Assembly (NCBI RefSeq): GCF_014930365.1
Contig: NZ_JABXWI010000027.1
Span: 1-64,000, forward strand
Length of the DNA: 64,000 nt
Origin: Streptomyces caniscabiei
GTDB taxonomy: Bacteria > Actinomycetota > Actinomycetes > Streptomycetales > Streptomycetaceae
Reading direction: 5' to 3'
How positions within the stretch are numbered: position 1 is the first letter of the stretch; the number at the start of each line of letters is the position of its first letter. Positions 15,541 through 24,351 of this stretch are shown here, piece after piece. A model generated the notes under the pieces. That model was given only the letters and a program-made list of their open reading frames with translations. It had not been told where the DNA came from and ran no database searches. A program made the position numbers and the translations under genes.

Positions 15541-16878
15541 ATGTTTGCCGTCCTGCGTCAGCGTGCCTATCGGCGGCTCTTCGTCGCGCAGGTCGTCGCC
15601 CTGGTGGGCACCGGGCTCGCGACCGTCGCGCTCGGGCTGCTGGCGTACGACCTCGCGGGCGCCGACGCCGGGTCCGTCCTCGGTACGGCTCTCGCGCTCA
15701 AGATGGTGGCCTACGTGGTGATCGCCCCGGCCGTGGGCGCGGTCGCCGACCGGCTGCCGCGCCGGGCGCTCATGGTGACGGCCGACCTGGTGCGCGCGGG
15801 GATCGCCGTGTCGCTGCCCTTCGTCGGCGAGGTCTGGCAGGTCTATGTCCTGGTGTTCCTCCTCCAGTCCGCGTCGGCCGTGTTCACGCCCACGTTCCAG
15901 GCCGTCATCCCCGATGTGCTGCCCGAGGAACGCGACTACACGCGGGCCCTGTCCATGTCCCGGCTCGCCTACGACCTGGAGAGCCTCTTCTCCCCCGCCC
16001 TCGCGGCCGCGCTGCTGTCCGTCATGACCTACGACGGGCTGTTCACCGGCACGGTCCTCGGTTTCCTCGGCTCGGCCGCGCTGGTGGTCTCGACCGCCCT
16101 GCCCGAGCGGGCCGCCGGCGCCGCCCCGCGCACGGGCGGCGCGTTCGCCAGGGCCACCGCCGGCACACGCCTCCTCCTGGGCGTGCCCGAGCTGCGGGCC
16201 CTCATCGCCCTGAACCTGGCGGTGGCGGCGGCCGGGGCGATGGTGACGGTGAACTCCGTCGTCTACGTCCGCGAGGTGCTGGGCCTGTCGGCGGGCGCCC
16301 TGCCGCTGGCGCTCGGGGCGTACGGGGCCGGGTCGATGGCCGTGGCGCTGGCGCTGCCCCGGGTGCTGGACAAGGTGCCGGACCGGGCCGTGATGCTGCG
16401 GGCCGCGCTCTCGCTGGCCGTCGTCTTCGCCGGGCTCGGGGTCGTCACGGGCGCACACGGCGGCAGTTGGCGGCTGCCGGGGCTGCTGGTGCTGTGGGCC
16501 GCGTTCGGTGCCGCGTGCTCGGCGGTGCTCACTCCGACCGGGCGGCTCGTCCGCCGCTCGGTGGCGCCCGGGGAGCGTACGGCCGCGTTCGCCGCCCAGT
16601 TCTCCCTCTCGCACGGCTGCTGGCTGCTGACGTATCCGCTGGCCGGCTGGCTGGGGGCGGCGGCCGGGCTGAACTGGGCGGTGCTCGCCCTGGGTTCACT
16701 CGCCCTGGGCGGCGCGCTGCTGGCCGTACGGCTGTGGCCGGCGGCAACGACGGCCGACGCGGCCCATGTGCACGCCGACCTCCCCGCCGGTCACCCCCAT
16801 CTGGTGGGCGCCCGGCGCGTCCCGACCGGGTGGTGGCACACCCACGACCACCTCACGGACGGGCTGCACGCCCGCTAG
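15541..16878 (+). CDS. MFS transporter with His-rich tail, probable metal efflux
   Basis: 445 aa, 12 predicted membrane segments, with GAVADRLPRRALM as the MFS loop motif; it resembles the enterobactin-exporter/macrolide-efflux type of MFS. The last about 45 residues are cytoplasmic and carry seven His (HVHADLPAGHPH and WWHTHDHLTDGLH), fitting a metal-binding tail. It is divergent from an ArsR sensor with an intact alpha-5 metal site and has the palindromic operator at its start, so I infer metal-induced export of Ni, Co or Zn. Substrate assignment is inference; drug efflux is the alternative. ATG 15541 was chosen; the upstream open frame is not coding. Confidence 0.85.
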   Translation: MFAVLRQRAYRRLFVAQVVALVGTGLATVALGLLAYDLAGADAGSVLGTALALKMVAYVVIAPAVGAVADRLPRRALMVTADLVRAGIAVSLPFVGEVWQVYVLVFLLQSASAVFTPTFQAVIPDVLPEERDYTRALSMSRLAYDLESLFSPALAAALLSVMTYDGLFTGTVLGFLGSAALVVSTALPERAAGAAPRTGGAFARATAGTRLLLGVPELRALIALNLAVAAAGAMVTVNSVVYVREVLGLSAGALPLALGAYGAGSMAVALALPRVLDKVPDRAVMLRAALSLAVVFAGLGVVTGAHGGSWRLPGLLVLWAAFGAACSAVLTPTGRLVRRSVAPGERTAAFAAQFSLSHGCWLLTYPLAGWLGAAAGLNWAVLALGSLALGGALLAVRLWPAATTADAAHVHADLPAGHPHLVGARRVPTGWWHTHDHLTDGLHAR

Positions 16879-16902
16879 GTCAGGACAAGGGCCAGGACGG
16901 GG

Positions 16903-18027
16903 CTAGGACGCCGTCCACTTCTCCTCGATCCGCGCGAACCGCCAGACCAGCAGGGCGACCGCCCAGGTGGCGAGGAAGAGGGCGACGACGACATAGCCGA
17001 CGGTGTTGAGGTCGAGCCCCGCGACCCCGTCCCAGAAGGTGCCGTGCAGACGGGCCTTCTCGGCGACGAGGCCGAGGAGTTCGGCCGTGCCGACGACGAG
17101 GGCGACGGCCACGGACAGACCCGTGATCACCAGGTTGTAGTAGACCTTGCGGACCGGGCGGGAGAACGCCCAGCCGTAGGCGAAGTTCATGAACGTGCCG
17201 TCGACGGTGTCGAGGAGGGACATCCCGGCGGCGAACAGGACGGGCAGGCACAGGATCGCGTACCAGGGCAGCCCGGAGGCGGCGCCCGAACCGGCGAGCA
17301 CCAGGAGCGCGACCTCCGTCGCCGTGTCGAAGCCGAGGCCGAAGAGCAGGCCGACGGGATACATCTGCCAGGGCTGGGTGAGGGACCGCATCAACCGCCC
17401 GAGGAGCCGGTTCATCAGGCCCCTGCTGTTCAGCCGTTCCCCCAGCGCGGCCTCGTCGAAGGTGCCCGAACGCAGCTCACGGAACACCTTCCAGATCCCC
17501 ACCATGATCACCAGGTTGACGACGGCGATGGCGTACAGGAACGTCCCCGAGACGGTGGTGCCGATCCAGCCGGTCACGTCGTGCAGTGTGGAGTCGCCGT
17601 CGCGGACCGGTCCGGCGAGCGTCTTGACGCCGAGGGTGAGCAGGAACGTGAGGGCGAGCACGATCGAGGAGTGGCCGAGGGAGAACCAGAAGCCGACCGA
17701 CAGCGGGCGTCGCCCCTCCCCCATCAGTTTGCGGGTGGTGTTGTCGATGGCGGCGATGTGGTCGGCGTCGAAGGCGTGCCGCATGCCCAGGGTGTAGGCG
17801 GTGACGCCCATGCCGATGCCGAAGGATCCGCTGCCGACGCTGTAGTGCTCGGGGGCGACGATCACCACCAGGGTGAACCAGCCGACGAGGTGCAGCGCCA
17901 GGATGAACCCGGCCATCCCGCCGAGGCTCGCCCACTCCTTGCGCGTCATCGAGGCTCGGATCCGCCGCCAGGAGAGACCGCCCGTCCCGGCGGTGGCCGA
18001 GGGGGCGGTGTCGGTACCAGGAGCCAT
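16903..18027 (-). CDS. NiCoT-family nickel/cobalt permease (HoxN/NixA type)
   Basis: 374 aa with eight membrane segments. The signature helix has RHAFDADHIAAIDN (HX4DH), and the second signature FGLGFDTATE follows, as does FAAGMSLLDTVDG. These define high-affinity secondary Ni(II)/Co(II) uptake permeases. It is convergent with the MFS gene and divergent from the cobalt ABC importer genes. The 433 bases upstream hold the cobalamin riboswitch of the opposite strand. I could not identify a convincing Nur box for this gene. Confidence 0.93.
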   Translation of the reverse strand: MAPGTDTAPSATAGTGGLSWRRIRASMTRKEWASLGGMAGFILALHLVGWFTLVVIVAPEHYSVGSGSFGIGMGVTAYTLGMRHAFDADHIAAIDNTTRKLMGEGRRPLSVGFWFSLGHSSIVLALTFLLTLGVKTLAGPVRDGDSTLHDVTGWIGTTVSGTFLYAIAVVNLVIMVGIWKVFRELRSGTFDEAALGERLNSRGLMNRLLGRLMRSLTQPWQMYPVGLLFGLGFDTATEVALLVLAGSGAASGLPWYAILCLPVLFAAGMSLLDTVDGTFMNFAYGWAFSRPVRKVYYNLVITGLSVAVALVVGTAELLGLVAEKARLHGTFWDGVAGLDLNTVGYVVVALFLATWAVALLVWRFARIEEKWTAS

Positions 18028-18244
18028 GGGGCGTGCGCCTTCTCTTCGTCCGTGGGGTCAGGCCGGGTCGGGTCCCCTCAGCGTTGTGCGCCGTGTTGGC
18101 AGCTGCAAGTACGTCGCAGTAAAGCTCCCGTCTGCTTTCGGTCAGGTCGGCCATCTCGGCGTGGCGCTGGGCGTGCGCCGGGGTGTGAGCTGGTGCACGG
18201 CGCCTGCGCGCCCCTCGTCTCCGCTTGTCAGCCTCCTTGTCCGG

Positions 18245-18425
18245 GCACTACTGTCACCACGCCTTGGTGAACGGGAAATCCGGTGTGATGCCGGTGCGGC
18301 CCTCGCCACTGTGATCGGGAAGTCCGGCTCCGGTCCTCACGGACAGCCACTGGGTCTTCGGACCCGGGAAGGCGGAGCACGGGCGGTGTCACCCGTAAGC
18401 CAGGAGACCGGCCAAGGCACGTCAA
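18245..18425 (+). promoter_or_regulatory. cobalamin (B12) riboswitch controlling cbiMNQO
   Basis: Conserved parts appear in order: a 5' stem, ggtgaacgggaaatccggtg near 18264, gccactgtgat near 18304, gggaagtccggctccgg, and the B12 box aagccaggagaccggcc near 18397. The cbiM ATG follows about 40 bases after the element, so adenosylcobalamin binding should close expression of the cobalt importer. The rest of the 433-base gap (18028-18244) shows no gene or clear motif. Confidence 0.93.
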
Positions 18426-18460
18426 CCATCCACGAGGTGCTGGAGAGGGTCTGCTGAGCC

Positions 18461-19186
18461 ATGCACATAGCCGAGGGTTTCCTTCCTCCGGCGCACGCGA
18501 TCGCCTGGGGTGTCGCGTCCGCGCCGTTCGTCGTCCACGGAGTCCGGGCACTCACCCGTGAGGTCAGGGAGCATCCCGAGAGCACGCTGCTGCTCGGCGC
18601 CTCGGGGGCCTTCACCTTCGTCCTGTCCGCGCTGAAGCTCCCGTCGGTCACCGGGAGTTGCTCCCACCCCACCGGCACCGGTCTCGGTGCCATCCTGTTC
18701 CGGCCGCCGATCATGGCGGTCCTCGGCACCATCACCCTGCTCTTCCAGGCACTGCTGCTGGCACACGGCGGTCTGACCACGCTCGGCGCCAACGTCTTCT
18801 CGATGGCGATCGTCGGCCCCTGGGCGGGGTACGGCATCTACCGGCTGCTGCGACGCTTCGGCGTGCCGCTGATGGTGACGGTGTTCTTCGGCGCGTTCGT
18901 CGCCGACCTGGTCACCTACTGCGTCACCAGTGTGCAGTTGGCGCTCGCGTTCCCCGACCCGAGCAGTGGATTCCTGGGCGCGCTCGGCAAGTTCGGCTCC
19001 ATCTTCGCCGTCACGCAGGTCCCGCTCGCGGTCAGCGAAGGTCTGCTGACGGTGCTGGTGATGCGTCTGCTGGTGCAGTCGAGCAAGGGCGAACTGACCC
19101 GGCTGGGCGTGCTCCTGACCGGGCGGCGCGACCGCACCGGGGCCGAGACGGAGACCGAGACCGACGCGGAGACGGTGGCCCGATGA
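18461..19186 (+). CDS. cbiM: CbiM, substrate-capture membrane component of the cobalt ECF transporter
   Basis: 241 aa, seven membrane segments. It starts MHIAEGFLPP; in this family the N-terminal amine and His2 bind Co(II) directly, so the ATG start is well fixed. LGANVFSMAIVGPWAGYGIY and the later FVADLVTYCVT are family segments. It supplies cobalt for B12 synthesis under riboswitch control. A Thr/Glu-rich tail (ETETETDAET) ends the protein, and the stop overlaps cbiN as ATGA. Confidence 0.95.
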   Translation: MHIAEGFLPPAHAIAWGVASAPFVVHGVRALTREVREHPESTLLLGASGAFTFVLSALKLPSVTGSCSHPTGTGLGAILFRPPIMAVLGTITLLFQALLLAHGGLTTLGANVFSMAIVGPWAGYGIYRLLRRFGVPLMVTVFFGAFVADLVTYCVTSVQLALAFPDPSSGFLGALGKFGSIFAVTQVPLAVSEGLLTVLVMRLLVQSSKGELTRLGVLLTGRRDRTGAETETETDAETVAR

Positions 19187-19758
19187 ACCGGAACACGAAG
19201 ATCAACGTACTGCTGCTGCTCGCCGTGGCCGCGCTCGCCGTGCTGCCGCTGGCCCTCGGTCTCGGCGACCACAAGGAGGAGCCCTTCACGGGCGCCGACG
19301 CCGAGGCGGAGACGGCGATCACGGAGATCGAGCCGGACTACGAGCCGTGGTTCTCCCCTCTCTACGAGCCGCCGTCCGGTGAGATCGAGTCGGCGCTCTT
19401 CGCCCTCCAGGCCGCCCTCGGCGCGGGGGTACTCGCCTACTACTTCGGCATCCGCCGGGGCCGGCGGCAGGGCGAGGCCCGGGTGCGGGCACTGCTGGAC
19501 GCGGCCGACGGGACGGGCCCGGCTCCGGCAGGGCCGGCGGAGGAGACGGTCGCGGCGTCCACCGCGTCCTCGGCGTCCTCGGCGTCCATGGCGTCCACGG
19601 CGTCCACGGCGGGCGTGTCCGTCACGGCGGCTGCGAGTGCCCCGGCAGCCGCGGGGGCCTCGAAAAGCACGTCCGGCGCGTCCGGCGCGTCCGGCGCGTC
19701 CGGCGGTGAAGGCCCGTCGTCCGGTGGCTCCGGGGAGCCCCCCGCCGGGCGGGGCTGA
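19183..19758 (+). CDS. cbiN: CbiN, cobalt transporter accessory subunit with a long low-complexity tail
   Basis: 191 aa. The first about 105 residues are a normal CbiN: an N-terminal membrane helix (INVLLLLAVAALAVLPLALG), an extracellular loop with ITEIEPDYEPWFSPLYEPPSGEIESALFALQA, and a second helix ending GIRRGR. The last 85 or so residues are Ala/Ser/Thr/Gly repeats (ASTASSASSASMAS, SGASGASGASGG), not part of the family, which averages about 100 aa. Overlaps cbiM by ATGA; cbiQ follows after 5 bases. Confidence 0.92.
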   Translation: MNRNTKINVLLLLAVAALAVLPLALGLGDHKEEPFTGADAEAETAITEIEPDYEPWFSPLYEPPSGEIESALFALQAALGAGVLAYYFGIRRGRRQGEARVRALLDAADGTGPAPAGPAEETVAASTASSASSASMASTASTAGVSVTAAASAPAAAGASKSTSGASGASGASGGEGPSSGGSGEPPAGRG

Positions 19759-19763
19759 CGCGG

Positions 19764-20513
19764 GTGCTGCCGATCGACGCGGCGGCGCACAGCAGTCGCT
19801 GGCGCCGCCGCCATCCCGTGGACAAGGCCGTGCTCGGGCTCGGTCTCACCGTGCTCGCGATCTCCCTGCCGCCCTGGCCCGGCGCCGCCCTGGTCCTGCT
19901 GACCGCGCTCGTGGTGCTGCTGGGCCCCGCGGGCGTGCCCGGCCGTCGGCTGTGGCGGGCCTACCGGGTGCCGCTGGGCTTCTGCGTGACCGGAGCCCTG
20001 CCGCTGCTCGTCCAGGTCGGCGGACCCGACGGGTTCGTCACCCTCGCCGACGGCGGCCCGGTCCGCGCGGCGGAACTGCTGCTGCGCACCTCGGCCGCCT
20101 CCCTCGGCGTCCTCCTGTTCGCCTTCACCACCCCCATGTCGGACCTGCTGCCCCGGCTCGTGAAGGCCGGGGTGCCCGCACCGGTCGTGGACGTGGCCCT
20201 GGTCACCTACCGGATGAGCTTTCTGCTCCTGGACTCCGTGCGCCGGATCCGGGAGGCGCAGGCGGCCCGCCTGGGGCACACCACCCGGGCCGCCACCTGG
20301 CGTTCCCTCGCCGGGCTCGGCGCCACCGCGTTCGTCCGGGCCTTCGACCGGGCGGCCCGGCTGCAGACCGGGCTCGCCGGCCGCGGGTACGACGGCACCC
20401 TGCGCGTCCTGGTGCCCGAGGCCCGGGTCTCCGCACGCTTCACCGCGGCCAGTGTCGCGCTCCTCGCGGCCGTGGCCGCCCTCACCCTCGTCCTGGAAAG
20501 GCCGCTGACATGA
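19764..20513 (+). CDS. cbiQ: CbiQ, transmembrane coupling subunit of the cobalt ECF transporter
   Basis: 249 aa, GTG start. Several membrane segments, then the coupling region with MSFLLLDSVRRIREAQAARLG and AFDRAARLQTGLAGRGYDG, matching the two Ala-Arg-Gly-type motifs through which EcfT proteins contact the ATPases. It transmits ATP hydrolysis by CbiO to CbiM. The stop overlaps cbiO as ATGA. Confidence 0.93.
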   Translation: MLPIDAAAHSSRWRRRHPVDKAVLGLGLTVLAISLPPWPGAALVLLTALVVLLGPAGVPGRRLWRAYRVPLGFCVTGALPLLVQVGGPDGFVTLADGGPVRAAELLLRTSAASLGVLLFAFTTPMSDLLPRLVKAGVPAPVVDVALVTYRMSFLLLDSVRRIREAQAARLGHTTRAATWRSLAGLGATAFVRAFDRAARLQTGLAGRGYDGTLRVLVPEARVSARFTAASVALLAAVAALTLVLERPLT

Positions 20514-21385
20514 GCGAGCCCGTGCTGGTCTCCCTACGGGGCGCGTCGTTCGCGTACGAGGACGGGCCGACCGTGCTGAGCGACCTCGACTTCGACGTGT
20601 GCGAGGGGCGCGCGCTCGCCCTGCTGGGCCGCAACGGGAGCGGAAAGACCACGCTGATGCGGCTGCTCAGCGGCGGACTGCGGCCCCGTACCGGCGAGTT
20701 GACGGTCGAGGGGCGGCCGGTGACGTACGACCGCACGGGCCTCACCCGGCTGCGGACGACGGTCCAGCTGGTCGTGCAGGACCCGGACGACCAGCTCTTC
20801 GCGGCGTCCGTCGCGCAGGACGTGTCGTTCGGACCGCTGAACCTCGGGCTGTCCGACGCGCAGGTGCGGGCCCGGGTCGACGAGGCGCTCGGCGCGCTCG
20901 GCATCGCCGCCCTCGCCGACCGGCCCACCCATCTGCTCTCCTACGGCCAGCGCAAGCGGACCGCCATCGCCGGGGCGGTCGCGATGCGGCCCCGGGTCCT
21001 GATCCTCGACGAGCCGACCGCCGGGCTCGACCCCGACGGGCAGGAACGGCTCCTGGCCACCCTGGACGAGCTGCGCCGGTCCGGCACCACCGTCGTGATG
21101 GCCACCCATGACGTCGACCTCGCGCTGCGCTGGGCCGACGACGCGGCGCTGCTCACCCCGTCGGGCGCGCGCACCGGCCCGGTGGCCGAGATGCTCGCCC
21201 GCACGGATCTCCTCCAGCAGGCGGGGCTTCGGCTCCCCTGGGGCGTGGCGGTCGCCGGACTGCTGCGCGGACAGGGGCTGTTGGCCGAGGAGGAGGCGGG
21301 TCCGCGCACACCGGACGAGCTGGCGGCCCTGGCGGGGGCGGACACCGGGCACGGGCCGGCGCTGCCTCAGATCCGCAGGCCGTAG
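20510..21385 (+). CDS. cbiO: CbiO, ATPase of the cobalt ECF transporter
   Basis: 291 aa. Walker A GRNGSGKTT, Q-loop VQDPDDQLF (the ECF-type DPDDQ motif), signature LLSYGQRKRTAIAG, Walker B RVLILDEPTAGLDPDG, H-loop ATHDVD. It uses the LSYGQ variant typical of CbiO/EcfA. The C-terminal 60 residues follow the short domain seen in cobalt systems. It is the last gene of cbiMNQO, and its 3' end overlaps the convergent amidohydrolase by 19 bases. Confidence 0.94.
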   Translation: MSEPVLVSLRGASFAYEDGPTVLSDLDFDVCEGRALALLGRNGSGKTTLMRLLSGGLRPRTGELTVEGRPVTYDRTGLTRLRTTVQLVVQDPDDQLFAASVAQDVSFGPLNLGLSDAQVRARVDEALGALGIAALADRPTHLLSYGQRKRTAIAGAVAMRPRVLILDEPTAGLDPDGQERLLATLDELRRSGTTVVMATHDVDLALRWADDAALLTPSGARTGPVAEMLARTDLLQQAGLRLPWGVAVAGLLRGQGLLAEEEAGPRTPDELAALAGADTGHGPALPQIRRP

Positions 21386-22284
21386 ACGCGGACGGCGGTG
21401 CCCGCGAAGACCTCCCGGTGTTCCGCCTCGCCGAGTCCGGACATCAACGCGTCGGCCACGTCCAGGACTTCGGCGTAGTCGGAGGCGAGTTGGCAGACCG
21501 GCCAGTCGGAGCCGTACATCAGCCGTTCGGGACCGAAGGCGTCCAGCACGGTGTCGGCGTACGGGACGAGGTCCGCGACCCGCCAGGAGTGCCAGTCGGC
21601 CTCCGTGACCAGGCCGGAGAGCTTGCACACGGTGTTCGGCAGGGCCGCCAGCCGCCGGATCTCCCCCGCCCACGGCTCCAGTTCACCGGAGGCGACGGGC
21701 GGCTTCCCCAGGTGGTCGAGGACGAAGGTGAGTTCGGGGAGGCCGGCCGCCGCCTCCACGGCGGCCGGGAGCTGGTGGGGCTTGACCAGGAGGTCGTAGA
21801 CGAGTCCCGCGTCGGCGACCGCGGCGAGGCCCCGCCGGACGTCCGGGCGGGTCAGCCAGCGCGGGTCGGGTTCGCCCTGCACCTGGTGGCGGATGCCCAC
21901 CAGGTGCTTCCCGCCGGGGCCCTCGCGCAGTGCGGCCAGGGCGTCGGCGACGGCGGGTGAGGTGAGGTCGGTCCAGCCGACGACACCGGCGACCACGTCG
22001 CTGCCGGCGGCGAGCGCCAGGAACTCGGGGGTCTCCTCGGGCACGGTGATCGTCTGGACCAGGACCGTGGCGGTCACACCGGCGATGCTCGCGGCGGACT
22101 CCAGCTGGTGGAGGGTGAAGTCGCGGCGCAGCGGGGCGAGTTCGGGCCCGGTGATCCAGTTCTGGTCACGGACGGAGAGGTCCCAGACATGGTGGTGGGC
22201 GTCGACCGTCCAGGCGCCCGTGTCGTCCGTGTCGTCCCTGTCCTCGCTGTCGTCCGGGCCGCCTGTGCCGTGCGGGCCGGTCAC
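21367..22284 (-). CDS. amidohydrolase-2 family lactonase of L-fucose catabolism
   Basis: 305 aa. Metal-dependent TIM-barrel hydrolase: VDAHHHVWDLS near residue 28 holds the two metal-binding His, HLVGIRHQV and VLDHLGKPP carry further ligands, and LMYGSDWPV is the terminal Asp motif. Relatives hydrolyse L-fucono-1,5-lactone (or L-rhamnono-lactone) to the acid. Placed last in a six-gene operon with fucose dehydrogenase and fuconate dehydratase, the fuconolactonase role is well supported. Start GTG 22284 overlaps the mutarotase stop as GTGA. Confidence 0.88.
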   Translation of the reverse strand: MTGPHGTGGPDDSEDRDDTDDTGAWTVDAHHHVWDLSVRDQNWITGPELAPLRRDFTLHQLESAASIAGVTATVLVQTITVPEETPEFLALAAGSDVVAGVVGWTDLTSPAVADALAALREGPGGKHLVGIRHQVQGEPDPRWLTRPDVRRGLAAVADAGLVYDLLVKPHQLPAAVEAAAGLPELTFVLDHLGKPPVASGELEPWAGEIRRLAALPNTVCKLSGLVTEADWHSWRVADLVPYADTVLDAFGPERLMYGSDWPVCQLASDYAEVLDVADALMSGLGEAEHREVFAGTAVRVYGLRI

Positions 22285-22592
22285 AGCTGCCACACCACGG
22301 GCAGGCCGGCGTCGGAGCCGTCCGCCGAGTAGTCGTGGACGACGTCGAGGAGTTCGGCCATGCGGGCCTGCCAGGCGATGTTGACCGGCAGTTTCTCCAG
22401 TTCGGCGATCATCGCCGGGTAGTCCTCGACCTCCAGCAGATGGAAGAGGTCGGTGCCGCTGCGCCAGATCGTCCACTCGCTCACCCCGGCGGCGCGGATG
22501 GCGGCGGTCAGTTCGGCGGGCACCTCGCGGTGGGCCGCCTCGTACTCCTCGACGCGGTCGGCGCGGACCTTGGTGTGCAGGGCGACCCTCAC
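22281..22592 (-). CDS. RhaM-type L-fucose/L-rhamnose mutarotase
   Basis: 103 aa, the family's normal size. Motifs include VEEYEAAHREVPAELTAAI with the catalytic-region His, then GVSEWTIWRSGTDLFHLLEV and NIAWQARMAELLDV. It interconverts alpha and beta sugar anomers so that the dehydrogenase receives its preferred form. GTG start overlaps the upstream TGA; the downstream lactonase overlaps its stop. L-rhamnose is an alternative substrate, but neighbours favour L-fucose. Confidence 0.88.
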   Translation of the reverse strand: MRVALHTKVRADRVEEYEAAHREVPAELTAAIRAAGVSEWTIWRSGTDLFHLLEVEDYPAMIAELEKLPVNIAWQARMAELLDVVHDYSADGSDAGLPVVWQL

Positions 22593-23587
22593 GACGACTC
22601 CTCGGGTTGCGGGACGGGGACGTTCGGGCCGAGCAGCCCCTCGGCGCGCAGCTCGTCCCAGAGGGCGGCCGGGACCGGGCGGCCGTGCAGATCGACCGTG
22701 TCGCGCACCTCCTCCACCGAGCGGGCTCCTGTCAGCACGGCCGCCACCGCAGGGTGGGCGGAGGGGAACGCCAGGGCCGCCGCGCGCAGCGGCACACCGT
22801 GGCGTTCGGTGACGGCCCTCAGTCGCAGGGCGCGGTCGAGCACGGGAGTCGGCGCGGGGGCGTAGTCGTACGTGGCGCCGGGTTTCGGGTCGATCAGCAG
22901 GCCGGAGTTGAAGGCGCCGCCGATGAGGACGCTGCGTCCGCGGGCGGTGGCCTCGGGGAGCAGTTCCGCGAGGCCCTCCTGTTCGAGGAGGGTGTAGCGG
23001 CCGGCGAGCAGGACCACGTCGATGTCGGTCTCGCGCAGGAAGCGGGCGGGTGCGGCGCACTGGTTCATGCCGACGCCGATGGCACCGACGACGCCCTCGT
23101 CGCGCAGCCGCTCCAGTGCCGGGTAGGCCTCGCGCAGGGCCTGCTCGACGTGGTCGTCGGGGTCGTGGAGGAGGACCACGTCCACCCGGTCCAGACCGAG
23201 CCGGGCCAGGCTCGCCTCCAGGGAGCGCCGGACGCCGTCGGCGGTGAAGTCGAAGACGCGGCGGTGGGTGGCCGGGACGGCGAAACCGTTCGCCAGGTCG
23301 TCGCCCTCGGGGGCGCTGTTCTCCACCAACAGCCGGCCGACCTTGGTGGAGATCGTGTACGCCTCCCGGGGGCGGCCCCGGAGTGCGGCGCCGAGGCGGC
23401 GTTCGGAGAGGCCGAGCCCGTAGTGGGGGGCGGTGTCGAAGGTGCGGATCCCGGCGTCCCAGGCGGCGTCGATCGCGGCGGCGGCCTCCTCGTCGGGCAC
23501 CGGGCGGAAGAGGTTGCCGATGCCGGCGGCGCCGTACGCCAGCTCGGTGACCCGGACTCCGGTGCGGCCGAGGGTCCTGGTCCTCAT
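22589..23587 (-). CDS. aldo/keto reductase, probable L-fucose dehydrogenase
   Basis: 332 aa. AKR barrel with the catalytic Asp-Tyr in FDTAPHYGLGLSERRLG and DVVLLHDPDD carrying the active-site His. This subgroup (D-threo-aldose/L-fucose 1-dehydrogenase) oxidises the sugar at C1 to the lactone with NAD(P). Start ATG 23587 overlaps the SDR stop as ATGA. It fits step 1 of the pathway encoded around it. Confidence 0.9.
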   Translation of the reverse strand: MRTRTLGRTGVRVTELAYGAAGIGNLFRPVPDEEAAAAIDAAWDAGIRTFDTAPHYGLGLSERRLGAALRGRPREAYTISTKVGRLLVENSAPEGDDLANGFAVPATHRRVFDFTADGVRRSLEASLARLGLDRVDVVLLHDPDDHVEQALREAYPALERLRDEGVVGAIGVGMNQCAAPARFLRETDIDVVLLAGRYTLLEQEGLAELLPEATARGRSVLIGGAFNSGLLIDPKPGATYDYAPAPTPVLDRALRLRAVTERHGVPLRAAALAFPSAHPAVAAVLTGARSVEEVRDTVDLHGRPVPAALWDELRAEGLLGPNVPVPQPEESS

Positions 23588-24351
23588 GAGCCCACCGGGC
23601 GCAGCCGCAGGCCCTGCATGCCGCCGTCGACGGCCAGGGCGGTGCCGGTGACGGAGGCGGCGGCGGGGCTCGCGAGGTAGGCGATGGCGGCGGCGACCTC
23701 GTCGGCGGTGACCAGTCGGCCGAGGGGCTGGCGGGCGTTGAGCGCGGCGCGCTCGGCCTCGGGGTCGTCGGCGGCGTTGAGGAGGCGGCCGACCCAGGGG
23801 GTGTCGGCGGTGCCGGGGTTGACGCAGTTGACGCGGACGCCCTCTCGGACGTGGTCGGCGGCCATGGCGAGGGTCAGCGACAGCACGGCGCCCTTGCTGG
23901 CGCAGTAGAGGGCGCGCTGCGGCAGTCCGGCGGTGGCGCCGATGGAGCAGGTGTTGACGATGGCCGCGTGCGGCGACTCCCGCAGGTGGGGCAGGGCGGC
24001 GCGGCTGGTGCGCACGATGCCGAGGACGTTGACGTCGAGGACGCGGTGCCACTGTTCGTCGGGGTTGTCCTCGACGGTGCCGATGGCGCCGATGCCCGCG
24101 TTGTTGACGAGGATGTCGAGGCCGCCGAGCCGTTCGACGGCCTCGGTGACGGCGCCCCGGACGGAGGCGTCGTCGGTGACGTCGGCCCGGAGGCCGTGCA
24201 GCGGGGCCGCGGCCCCGGACGGGTCGAGGTCGAGGACGGCCACGGCGGCGCCGCGGGCGGCGAGCAGCCGGGCGGTGGCCAGCCCGATGCCGGACGCTCC
24301 CCCGGTGACGATCGCCCGGAGTCCGCTCAGCTCACCTGTCTGCCCGGTCAT
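23584..24351 (-). CDS. SDR dehydrogenase, probable 2-keto-3-deoxy-L-fuconate dehydrogenase
   Basis: 255 aa. Classical short-chain dehydrogenase: TGGASGIG cofactor motif near residue 17, LDLDP acidic residue suggesting NAD preference, NNAGIG, and the Ser-Tyr-Lys triad in NTCSIGATAGLPQRALYCASKG. In the non-phosphorylative fucose route it oxidises 2-keto-3-deoxy-L-fuconate to the 2,4-diketo compound, which the FAH hydrolase of this operon can cleave. ATGA overlap with the dehydratase gene. Confidence 0.88.
   Translation of the reverse strand: MTGQTGELSGLRAIVTGGASGIGLATARLLAARGAAVAVLDLDPSGAAAPLHGLRADVTDDASVRGAVTEAVERLGGLDILVNNAGIGAIGTVEDNPDEQWHRVLDVNVLGIVRTSRAALPHLRESPHAAIVNTCSIGATAGLPQRALYCASKGAVLSLTLAMAADHVREGVRVNCVNPGTADTPWVGRLLNAADDPEAERAALNARQPLGRLVTADEVAAAIAYLASPAAASVTGTALAVDGGMQGLRLRPVGS

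Noticed and set aside
18090..18120. Possible nickel-regulator (Nur) site ttggcagctgcaa upstream of the NiCoT gene
   Set aside because: Only a weak, odd-length palindrome; I could not match it confidently to a known Nur box.
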